Source: an uncultured Bacilli bacterium (GTDB lineage Bacteria; Bacillota_I; Bacilli_A; RF39; UBA660). Taken from it: DNA of 40,802 nt. The notes under the pieces were generated by a model, which was not told the DNA's origin, searched no databases, and worked only from the letters and a program-made list of their open reading frames with translations. The DNA lies in the NCBI GenBank assembly GCA_947627375.1, contig CANQVR010000003.1:1-40802 (forward strand), given 5' to 3'. Every line of letters starts with the position of its first letter. The stretch's first letter is position 1. The position numbers and the translations under genes were made by a program. Of this stretch, positions 19,912-27,735 are shown piece by piece.

Positions 19912-20445
19912 ATTAAAAAAACTATAATTATTGGAACAATTATTTTAATTTTAGTTTCTCTTTTAAATAATGTATCAGAGGAAGTTATCATTCCCAAAAG
20001 TGCGATTAGATTTAGAGTGATTGCTAATAGTAATTCGACATTTGATCAAAATATAAAATTAAAAGTTAGAGATAATTTACAAAAACAGATGAATAGTGTT
20101 TTAAAGGAATCTGATTCAATTGAGACTTCTAGAAATATTTTAAAAAATAATACTTTATTATTTGAAGAAAATGTTAATAATACTTTGAAAAATTTAAATG
20201 TTAAACAAAAAGTAGATGTTAATTATGGAATGAATTATTTTCCTGAAAAAGTATATAAAGGAGTTACTTATAAAAAAGGAAATTATGAATCATTAGTAGT
20301 AAAACTTGGAGAAGGAAAAGGAGATAATTGGTGGTGTGTTTTATTTCCTCCACTTTGTCTTTTAGAAGCAGAAGAAGATGAAGCAAAAGAAAAAGTTGAG
20401 TATAAATTTTTTGTCAAAGAATTGATCGATAAGTATTTTAAGTAA
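19912..20445 (+). CDS. spoIIR: Stage II sporulation protein R; start codon uncertain (AUU 19912 or GTG 19894)
   Basis: IPKSAIRFRVIANSNSTFDQNIKLKVRDNLQK and Y(F)P-KVY-GV-Y-KGNYESLVVKLGEGKGDNWWCVLFPPLC are typical SpoIIR; downstream of prmC. Confidence 0.88.
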   Translation: MKKTIIIGTIILILVSLLNNVSEEVIIPKSAIRFRVIANSNSTFDQNIKLKVRDNLQKQMNSVLKESDSIETSRNILKNNTLLFEENVNNTLKNLNVKQKVDVNYGMNYFPEKVYKGVTYKKGNYESLVVKLGEGKGDNWWCVLFPPLCLLEAEEDEAKEKVEYKFFVKELIDKYFK

Positions 20446-20473
20446 AGGTTATTAATAAAATATATAAGGTGAT

Positions 20474-21016
20474 ATGATGAGAGATATCCTTATATATTTT
20501 TTTGTGGCTTTAGGTCTTAGTATGGATGCATTTTCTTTGGCAATAGTTTATGGAGTTAGTAAAATTACTTTTATGAAAATGTTACTTCTTTCCTTATGTG
20601 TTGGAGTTTTTCATTTTTTTATGCCGATATTGGGTGGAAGTGTTGGTGTTTTGTTTCAAAAGCAATTGATTTTTAGCGCTAATATAATAGTTAGTGTTGT
20701 CTTTTTTATAATTGCTATTTCCATGATTAGATCTTTAAATGAAGATGAGGAAGTAATCTTACTTTCTAAGTTTTATCATTTTTTATTTTTTGCTTTTACT
20801 GTAAGTTTAGATAGTTTATCAGTTGGTATTGCTTATGGTATTTTAAAAGAGGAGATGCTGCTTGCAGCTTTAATATTTTCGATAATTAGTTTTATCTTTA
20901 CTTTCTTAGGAGTTTTAATAGGTAATTATTTTGGAAAGAAATTTGGTAAGTGTTCTAAAGTTATAGGAGCTTTAATTTTATTTTTTTTGGGTCTTAAATA
21001 TCTTATTTTGTCTTAG
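20474..21016 (+). CDS. MntP/YtaF-family membrane protein
   Basis: GLSMDAFSLAIVYGV and TVSLDSLSVGIAYGI repeat halves typical of MntP/YtaF. Confidence 0.85.
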   Translation: MMRDILIYFFVALGLSMDAFSLAIVYGVSKITFMKMLLLSLCVGVFHFFMPILGGSVGVLFQKQLIFSANIIVSVVFFIIAISMIRSLNEDEEVILLSKFYHFLFFAFTVSLDSLSVGIAYGILKEEMLLAALIFSIISFIFTFLGVLIGNYFGKKFGKCSKVIGALILFFLGLKYLILS

Positions 21017-21022
21017 TATTTT

Positions 21023-21051
21023 TTGACTTTTTTTAAAATTCATGTTAAAAT
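21023..21051 (+). promoter_or_regulatory. Sigma-A promoter
   Basis: TTGACT (21023-21028), 17-bp spacer, TAAAAT (21046-21051). Confidence 0.72.
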
Positions 21052-21086
21052 ATAGCTGCTTTTAAAGTATTGAGGGAGGCTTTAGA

Positions 21087-22124
21087 ATGTATTTTGATAT
21101 TTCTAATTTTGAAGTTGATTTAAAAAATGCTATAAAAAAAGCAACTAATATTATAATTACGCCACATGTATATCCTGATTTTGATGCTATAGGTTCTGCT
21201 CTTGGTATTGCAACTTTATGTAATCATTATGGAGGAAAACCTTATATTTTAATAAATGATAATTTAGATAACTTAGATTATAAAGTTACTGAAATAATCA
21301 ATGAAGCAAAAGAAGATTATAATTTTATTACTTTAGAAGAATACAATCAAATTAAAAGTGATAATGATACGTTAATCACTACCGATGTTAATAAGAAAAA
21401 TATTGTGCATGTGGAAAATGATCTTAAAAGTTTTAAAGATATATTTATCATAGACCATCATCAAGTTGATAATAATACTATTGTTACTGATCCAGAAAAA
21501 ATGTATATAAATGTTTTTTCATCTAGTGCTAGTGAGATAGTTACTAATATTTTACTTGATAATGATATTAAATTTGATGCTAAAATTGCAACTTATTTAT
21601 ATACGGGAATAGTATTAGATACTAATAGATTTATGAAAGATACAACATCTCAAACTTTAACAATTGCGGCAGAACTTTTAAAAAGAGGTGCTAGTATAGA
21701 AAGAGCAAATAATTTATTGAAAAGTAATAATATTCAGAATTTAAAAATATATAAATTAGTTAATTCTGCTAAATTTATGAATTATAATTTAGGAATTGCT
21801 GGACTTGCTAAAGAAAATAGACAAGTTTATGAAATAAAAGAAATTGCTATTGCTGCAGATAGAATTTTAAATGGTGATATGGCTTCTAATCAAATGTCTA
21901 AAAATTTATCATTAGAAAATTTAAATGTTTCTATTGCCATGGGACCAATTGATAAAAATAGATATCGTATAAGTGCTAGAAGTAGTGAAAATGGATTAGA
22001 TGTGTGTGAAATAATGAAAAAAATTGGTGGAGGAGGCAATACCCATAGTGCAGCTGCTGAAGTTAATCGAAAAAATTCTTATAAGGCATTAGTTAAAATA
22101 AAGGATATTATCAAAAAACAATAA
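21087..22124 (+). CDS. Second DHH/DHHA1 phosphoesterase (GdpP/NrnA-like)
   Basis: HVYPDFDAIGSALGIA, FIIDHHQVD, SSASEIVTNIL, GIVLDTNRF, GGGGNTHSAAAE. Confidence 0.88.
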   Translation: MYFDISNFEVDLKNAIKKATNIIITPHVYPDFDAIGSALGIATLCNHYGGKPYILINDNLDNLDYKVTEIINEAKEDYNFITLEEYNQIKSDNDTLITTDVNKKNIVHVENDLKSFKDIFIIDHHQVDNNTIVTDPEKMYINVFSSSASEIVTNILLDNDIKFDAKIATYLYTGIVLDTNRFMKDTTSQTLTIAAELLKRGASIERANNLLKSNNIQNLKIYKLVNSAKFMNYNLGIAGLAKENRQVYEIKEIAIAADRILNGDMASNQMSKNLSLENLNVSIAMGPIDKNRYRISARSSENGLDVCEIMKKIGGGGNTHSAAAEVNRKNSYKALVKIKDIIKKQ

Positions 22125-22157
22125 TATCTTTTTTCTTTTTTCTTTTAAGCAGTTTAA

Positions 22158-22186
22158 TTGACAAGTTATCATAAATTTTATATGAT
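22158..22186 (+). promoter_or_regulatory. Sigma-A promoter for fba
   Basis: TTGACA (22158-22163), 17-bp spacer, TATGAT (22181-22186). Confidence 0.85.
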
Positions 22187-22202
22187 ATAGTTGGTGATAA
22201 TA

Positions 22203-23051
22203 ATGTTAGTTAATTTTAAAGAAATGATGCATGAGGCAAAACAAAAAAAATATGCTGTTCCACAGTTTAATATTAATAATTTAGAGTGGACAAAGTATAT
22301 TTTGGAAGAATGTCAAAAGCTTAATATACCTGTAATTTTAGGAGTAAGTGAAGGTGCAGTAAGATATATGGGAGGATACCATATAGTAGTAGCATTAGTT
22401 GAGTCTCTTATTAAAGATTTAAGAATAACTATTCCTGTATGTCTTCATTTAGATCATGGAACTTTTGAAGGATGTTTTAAAGCAGTAGATGCTGGATTTA
22501 GTTCAGTTATGATAGATGCTTCCCGTGAAGAGTTAAATAAAAATATTGAAATAACAAAAAAAGTGGTAGAATATGCTCATCCTAAAGGTGTTAGCGTCGA
22601 AGCTGAAATTGGTCATATTGGTGGAGTAGAAGATGATATAAGTGGAAAGTTGTTTTATGCAAGAGTAGATGAATGTAAAACACTTTATAATGAAACGAAT
22701 ATTGATTCTATTGCACCGGCTTTAGGTAGTGTTCATGGTCCATATAAAGGAGAACCTAAACTTGATTTTAAAACCATGAGAGAAATAGATGAGGCTTTGG
22801 AAATCCCTTTAGTTTTGCATGGAGGTTCAGGAATACCTGATTATCAAATTAAAGAAGCTATTTCTTGTGGAATTGCTAAAATTAATGTTAATACGGATTT
22901 ACAAATTGTTTGGTCAAAAGCTGTTCGTGAATTTTTAAATAGTGATAGTAAAGTTTATGATCCACGAAAAATTATTGGAAGTGGAGAGAACGCTATAAAA
23001 ACTAAAATAGAAGAATTAGTTTACATTTTTGGAACAAAATCTATGAAATAA
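22203..23051 (+). CDS. fba: Class II fructose-bisphosphate aldolase
   Basis: KKYAVPQFNINNLEW, HLDHGTFEGC, GSVHGPYKGEPKLDF, LHGGSGIPD. Start placed at ATG 22203. Confidence 0.94.
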   Translation: MLVNFKEMMHEAKQKKYAVPQFNINNLEWTKYILEECQKLNIPVILGVSEGAVRYMGGYHIVVALVESLIKDLRITIPVCLHLDHGTFEGCFKAVDAGFSSVMIDASREELNKNIEITKKVVEYAHPKGVSVEAEIGHIGGVEDDISGKLFYARVDECKTLYNETNIDSIAPALGSVHGPYKGEPKLDFKTMREIDEALEIPLVLHGGSGIPDYQIKEAISCGIAKINVNTDLQIVWSKAVREFLNSDSKVYDPRKIIGSGENAIKTKIEELVYIFGTKSMK

Positions 23052-23075
23052 AAATATAATAAATTGGAGGAAATA

Positions 23076-24329
23076 ATGAAAGTATTAGAAATAACAGGAG
23101 GTCAAACTCTATCTGGAACTATACGAATAAGTGGGGCAAAAAATAGTGTTGTAGCTTTAATTCCAGCGGCTATTTTAGCAGATGAAGATGTTACTATTTG
23201 TAATGTTCCTGAGATTACGGATACTGATGCTTTATGTGAAGCTTTAGAATATTTAAATGTTTCAGTAAAAAGAGCTAGTGAAAGTTTAGTTATAAATGCT
23301 AGTAAATTACAAAACAAAGAAATAACTATTCACTATTCTCAAAAGTTGAGAGCGTCATATTATTTTATGGGAGCACTTCTTGGTAAATATAAAAAAGTAA
23401 CTATGTATTTTCCTGGAGGTTGTGCTATTGGAAAAAGACCTATTAATTTACATTTAAAAGGATTTGAATCTCTTGGAGCAACAGTTACAAGTGATGATAA
23501 TAAATATACAGTGGCAGCAGATGAGCTTAAAGGCGCTAATATTTATTTAGATATAGCTTCAGTTGGAGCTACAGTAAATATTATGTTGGCTGCAGTTTAT
23601 GCAAAAGGTAAAACGGTAATTGAAAATGCTGCTAAAGAGCCTGAGATTGTTAATATTGCTACCTTTTTAAATAATATGGGAGCAAAAATTACAGGAGCAG
23701 GTACTTCTACGATAACGATAGTTGGAGTAGATAAACTTCACGGATGTTTCCATGAAGTTATACCTGATAGAATTGAAGCAGGAACTTATTTGATTGCTGG
23801 GGCTTTAGTTGGAAAGTATTTAAAAATAGATAATATTATTCCAGAACATTTAGAAAGTCTTACTTCTAAATTAGAAGAAATAGGTGCCGAACTGGAAATA
23901 GGAGCTGATTATATTATTGTTAATAAAGGTAATCATTATAAAGCAACTAATATAAAAACGCTTGTATATCCTGGCTTTCCAACGGACCTACAACAACCTT
24001 TTACGACTCTTTTAACTCAATGTAAAGGAAAAAGTAAGGTCGAAGAAACAATTTGGGAAAATCGTTTTATGCATGTTCCATATTTAGAAAAGATGGGAGC
24101 TGATATAGAAGTTAGAGATACTACAGCTATTGTTTTAAGAAATACTCCTCTTGTTGGTTGTCGAGTTACTGCTACTGATTTACGTGCAGGAGCTGCTTTG
24201 GTAGTGGCAGGACTTGTAGCAAGTGGTACTACTATAATAGATAATATTGATCATATTTTAAGAGGATATGAACAAATAATTGAAAAATTAACCGGTGTCG
24301 GTGCTAAAATAACATTAAAAGAAATATAG
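23076..24329 (+). CDS. murA: UDP-N-acetylglucosamine 1-carboxyvinyltransferase
   Basis: ISGAKNSVVALIPA, PGGCAIGKRPINLH with catalytic Cys, FPTDLQQPF. Start placed at ATG 23076. Confidence 0.95.
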   Translation: MKVLEITGGQTLSGTIRISGAKNSVVALIPAAILADEDVTICNVPEITDTDALCEALEYLNVSVKRASESLVINASKLQNKEITIHYSQKLRASYYFMGALLGKYKKVTMYFPGGCAIGKRPINLHLKGFESLGATVTSDDNKYTVAADELKGANIYLDIASVGATVNIMLAAVYAKGKTVIENAAKEPEIVNIATFLNNMGAKITGAGTSTITIVGVDKLHGCFHEVIPDRIEAGTYLIAGALVGKYLKIDNIIPEHLESLTSKLEEIGAELEIGADYIIVNKGNHYKATNIKTLVYPGFPTDLQQPFTTLLTQCKGKSKVEETIWENRFMHVPYLEKMGADIEVRDTTAIVLRNTPLVGCRVTATDLRAGAALVVAGLVASGTTIIDNIDHILRGYEQIIEKLTGVGAKITLKEI

Positions 24330-24365
24330 TATTATATATTCTTTTTTTGTATGGAGGCATACATC

Positions 24366-25064
24366 ATGAAATATAAAAAAATACTATTCTTTGTATTAGT
24401 GATTATAATTATTTATTTAATTTATTTTTTTTACCATGGTAAAACTATTTCTTATATTGCTTTAGGAGACTCTTTTGCATTAGGAGAAAATCCTTATGGA
24501 GAAGTTGGTTATAGTTATGCTGATTATTTAAGAGATGATTTAAGTAAAAATAAAAATATAAAATTATATACTAAAGAATTTACTAAAAAAAATTATTATA
24601 TCCAAGATTTATATGAAGATATTATTTTTAATAAAAAAATTTTGATTGATGGAAAGACATTATCTCTAAAAAGTACTTTAAGAGATGCTAATTTAATTAC
24701 TATTTCTATAGGAAAAGATGATTTGTTTTCCAAGATTTCTTTTCAACAATCTAAAAATATAAGTGATGATGATATAGTTGATAATATTTCTCATGAGATG
24801 AATTTATTAATAAAAGAAATTATGAAATATAATAGTAATATTATTTTAGTTGGATATTATAATTTATTTTATGATAAGAATGATTCTAAAATATTTGAAA
24901 AGTTAAATGAAGAATATAAAAGTATTGCTAAAAAACATGGTATTACTTATATAGATATTTATAATAAAATGAATTATGATAATCTTTCTAATCCTAATAG
25001 TTATTATCCAAATGTAGAAGGATATAGATTTATAGAAAGTGAAATAATGAAGAGTTTTAAGTAA
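24366..25064 (+). CDS. SGNH/GDSL hydrolase-fold membrane-anchored protein, probably catalytically altered
   Basis: N-terminal TM helix then YIALGDSFALGENPYGEVGYSYADYL; later ITISIGKDDLF and SYYPNVEGYRFIE. Confidence 0.75.
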   Translation: MKYKKILFFVLVIIIIYLIYFFYHGKTISYIALGDSFALGENPYGEVGYSYADYLRDDLSKNKNIKLYTKEFTKKNYYIQDLYEDIIFNKKILIDGKTLSLKSTLRDANLITISIGKDDLFSKISFQQSKNISDDDIVDNISHEMNLLIKEIMKYNSNIILVGYYNLFYDKNDSKIFEKLNEEYKSIAKKHGITYIDIYNKMNYDNLSNPNSYYPNVEGYRFIESEIMKSFK

Positions 25065-25074
25065 AGTTTTTTAA

Positions 25075-25103
25075 TTGATTTTTATAATTCTCAGTGCTAT
25101 AAT
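25075..25103 (+). promoter_or_regulatory. Sigma-A promoter
   Basis: TTGATT (25075-25080), 17-bp spacer, TATAAT (25098-25103). Confidence 0.8.
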
Positions 25104-25129
25104 AGAGATTATTAAAAAGGAGAAGGATT

Positions 25130-25600
25130 ATGAAAAAACGAAAAAAAGAACTTTCTAGAAGTGAAAAAATGATTGTTGCTGCACAAGGAACAATGCTTTG
25201 TTTTCTCGCACCTTTTTTTGTTTGTTTTGGTGCAAATGCAACTTTTAGTCTTTTTTCTGCTGCTCTTACTTTGGGAAGTGGTTTAGGATCTGGTATTTGT
25301 CTTGGTGTAGGAATATTTTCTTTTTTGGCTTTGGTTGTGGCGCCAATACAGATTTCTATGTGGGCAGTTAAAAATATATGTTCATTTTTGAAAGAAAGTA
25401 AAAAAGGTAATAATGAAAAAGTTACTGAAAAAAATAATGAAAAATTACATGATAAAAAAGTTACTATAGGAAAAGATAATAATAAGGTTAAAAAGACAGA
25501 ATTTATTTTAGGTGATAATAAAAAGAACAATCATACTAGTTGTTATGATGACTATGTTTATGATGCTAAAGCAAAAGGAAAACAAAAAGTGAAAAAATAA
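25130..25600 (+). CDS. Hypothetical small membrane protein with charged C-terminal tail
   Basis: SD AAGGAGAAGG, own promoter, two hydrophobic segments, Lys/Asn-rich tail. Confidence 0.75.
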   Translation: MKKRKKELSRSEKMIVAAQGTMLCFLAPFFVCFGANATFSLFSAALTLGSGLGSGICLGVGIFSFLALVVAPIQISMWAVKNICSFLKESKKGNNEKVTEKNNEKLHDKKVTIGKDNNKVKKTEFILGDNKKNNHTSCYDDYVYDAKAKGKQKVKK

Positions 25601-25616
25601 TTTTATTGTTAAAAAT

Positions 25617-25645
25617 TTGCGTATTTTTGGAAAGTTTGCTATACT
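25617..25645 (+). promoter_or_regulatory. Sigma-A promoter for rpmE
   Basis: TTGCGT (25617-25622), 17-bp spacer, TATACT (25640-25645). Confidence 0.68.
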
Positions 25646-25667
25646 ATCTATGCTTGTTTATATTTCT

Positions 25668-25697
25668 ATGACAAATAATTTGTCATGGCGGAAGGAG
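25668..25697 (+). promoter_or_regulatory. rpmE leader hairpin, possible L31-type ribosomal protein leader
   Basis: ATGACAAA-TAA-TTTGTCAT perfect 8-bp stem (25668-25686) immediately before ggcGGAAGGAG. Confidence 0.55.
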
Positions 25698-25705
25698 TGA
25701 AACTT

Positions 25706-25921
25706 ATGAAAAAAGGAATTCATCCAGAAGTTAAGGATTGTACTGTTACTTGTGTTTGTGGTGAAACTTTTACTACAAAATCAGTAAAGGATGAAATTAA
25801 TGTTGAAGTTTGTTCTAAGTGTCATCCATTTTATACAGGAGAACAAAATAGAGCATCACGTGCTGGACGTGTAGATAAATTCAACAAAAAATATGGATTC
25901 GATAAAAAAGAAGCTGCTTAA
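25706..25921 (+). CDS. rpmE: 50S ribosomal protein L31
   Basis: [34 protein letters not shown]. Start placed at ATG 25706, since ATG 25685 lies in the leader hairpin. Confidence 0.96.
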   Translation: MKKGIHPEVKDCTVTCVCGETFTTKSVKDEINVEVCSKCHPFYTGEQNRASRAGRVDKFNKKYGFDKKEAA

Positions 25922-25974
25922 TTTAAGTAGTTTTTTCTTTTTTGTGATATACTTATAATAGAAAGGGTGATTTG

Positions 25975-26421
25975 ATGAAAGTAGGTATAGCTAGTGATCA
26001 TAGAGGTTATGATTTAAAAAAATATTTGAAAGAAAATTTAAATGATTATGAAATAATTGATTATGGTACTTATTCAAATGAAGCAGTAGATTATCCTGAT
26101 TATGGTTTTTTACTTGGAGAAAAAGTATCAGAACAAGAAGTAGATTATGGAATTGCAATATGTGGTTCTGGTATTGGTATCAGCATTGCCTGCAATAAAG
26201 TTAAAGGAATACGTTGTGCAAAAGTATCTAGTGTAAGTGATGCACGAATGACAAGAATTGATAATGATGCTAATATTGTAGCGATTTCTTCAAATACTAA
26301 AAACGAGGAAGCATTAGAAATTGTAAATGTGTTTTTAACTACTGCTTTTTCACAAGAAGAAAGACATCATCGAAGAGTTGAAAAAATAAAAAAATATGAG
26401 GAAGAACATTATGAGTGTTAA
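25975..26421 (+). CDS. rpiB: Ribose-5-phosphate isomerase B
   Basis: VGIASDHRGYDLKKYL, DYPDYG, GIAICGSGIGISIACNKVKGIRCA. Confidence 0.95.
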   Translation: MKVGIASDHRGYDLKKYLKENLNDYEIIDYGTYSNEAVDYPDYGFLLGEKVSEQEVDYGIAICGSGIGISIACNKVKGIRCAKVSSVSDARMTRIDNDANIVAISSNTKNEEALEIVNVFLTTAFSQEERHHRRVEKIKKYEEEHYEC

Positions 26422-26608
26422 GTTTTTTATTTATATTTTTGTCACAATACTTGTGATTTGGGCGATGGATTCTTTAAATATTAATAGATTTTTTAAAAAA
26501 AATAAAGTTATTCAAGCACAAGTGTTTTATGTTTTACTTGGACTTTCAATGATTTATTTAATTACTAATTTTATTTTTGATTTATTTACTTCATATAAAA
26601 TTTTTTAA
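26411..26608 (+). CDS. DUF1146 (YwzB-like) small membrane protein
   Basis: Two TM helices, ~65 aa, upstream of spoIIQ/spoIIID/mbl as in Bacillus. Start ATG 26411 overlaps rpiB. Confidence 0.65.
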   Translation: MSVKFFIYIFVTILVIWAMDSLNINRFFKKNKVIQAQVFYVLLGLSMIYLITNFIFDLFTSYKIF

Positions 26609-26658
26609 AAATAGTATAAAAAATATTATTTGTGCCAAACTCTTAATGAGGTGAAAAA

Positions 26659-27372
26659 ATGAAAAGAAGAAAATTAAAACAAGGAGTTTGGATTAGTCTT
26701 TATCTAGTATTAATAGTAGGTTTAGTTTTTAGTGCTTATGCATTAAGGAACGCTATGAGATCATCTACTAATGATAATGATGATAAAAATCAATATGTTT
26801 CTAGTTCGATAGTAGATGAAGATGTACCTGTTATTAATGAAGTTACAAAAATCATTAATCCTTATAATGCAGAAGGTGTAAGTATTGCTAAGACTTATTA
26901 TGATTATCAAGCAGAAGCTGCTGAACAAGAAAAATCAATTATTTATCATGATAATACTTATATGCAAAACTCAGGAGTTGATTATGTTTTAAATACAACT
27001 TTTGATGTCTTAAGTGTAATGGATGGTACTGTTACTAGTGTTAAAGATGATGAGCTTGTTGGAAAAACAATCGAAATAAAACATGATAATGATTATGTTA
27101 GTGTTTATCAAAGTTTATCAGAAGTATCTTTGAAAAAAGGAGATACTGTTAAACAAGGTGATGTAATTGGTAAGAGTGGTACTAATAAACTTGATGGAGA
27201 CTTAGGAAATCATTTACATTTTGAACTTTATGTTAATGGTCAAGTTGTTAATCCAGTAAATTATGTAGATAAAGAAATCAAAAAAGATAATAGTTCTACA
27301 ACTAATAAAACAAACGAAGAGAATAATTCTAATAATACGACAACTGAAGAAAATAAAAATAATCAAGAATAG
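26659..27372 (+). CDS. spoIIQ: SpoIIQ-like LytM/M23-domain sporulation protein
   Basis: N-terminal TM, LytM domain with HLHFELYVNGQVVNP; followed by spoIIID and mbl. Confidence 0.85.
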   Translation: MKRRKLKQGVWISLYLVLIVGLVFSAYALRNAMRSSTNDNDDKNQYVSSSIVDEDVPVINEVTKIINPYNAEGVSIAKTYYDYQAEAAEQEKSIIYHDNTYMQNSGVDYVLNTTFDVLSVMDGTVTSVKDDELVGKTIEIKHDNDYVSVYQSLSEVSLKKGDTVKQGDVIGKSGTNKLDGDLGNHLHFELYVNGQVVNPVNYVDKEIKKDNSSTTNKTNEENNSNNTTTEENKNNQE

Positions 27373-27393
27373 GAAGCGGAAGCTTCTTTTTTC
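27373..27393 (+). terminator. Intrinsic terminator after spoIIQ
   Basis: GAAGC-ggaa-GCTTC followed by TTTTTT. Confidence 0.78.
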
Positions 27394-27437
27394 ATAAAAA
27401 AATTTCTTTTTTATATAATTAAACAGGAAGGAGTTAT

Positions 27438-27683
27438 ATGAAAGAGAAATTAAAAACTAGGATCTTAAATGAAGGAAATAGAATTGTGGAAACTGGGAAA
27501 ACTTTAAGAGAATTAGCGCTTGAATTTGGTGTTAGTAAAAGTACTATTCATAAAGATATGCAGACTAAACTAATTCATTTAGATGAAGATTTATATAGGA
27601 AAGTTCAAAAGGTATTTTGGGAACATTTGGAGTCTAGATATTACTTAGGAGGAGAAAACTCTAAAAAAAATATAAAAAAATAA
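27438..27683 (+). CDS. spoIIID: Stage III sporulation transcriptional regulator SpoIIID
   Basis: TLRELALEFGVSKSTIHKDMQTKL, FWEHLESRYYLGGENSKK. Confidence 0.95.
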   Translation: MKEKLKTRILNEGNRIVETGKTLRELALEFGVSKSTIHKDMQTKLIHLDEDLYRKVQKVFWEHLESRYYLGGENSKKNIKK

Positions 27684-27684
27684 T

Positions 27685-27702
27685 ATAAAATCTAGATTTT
27701 AT
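27685..27702. repeat. 18-bp perfect palindrome between spoIIID and mbl
   Basis: ATAAAATCTAGATTTTAT equals its own reverse complement. Confidence 0.85.
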
Positions 27703-27735
27703 GGTAAAATAATAAGGAGAAAGAGGAGGAAGAAG

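Noticed and set aside
23102-23317. - strand ORF inside murA, with similar ones inside prfA (18330-18530), mbl (27798-28016) and secA (34003-34197)
   Set aside because: All antisense to confidently identified conserved genes.
25057-25530. 157-aa - strand ORF antisense to the 25130-25600 gene
   Set aside because: No SD, low-complexity translation, and the + strand ORF has promoter, SD and membrane-protein features.
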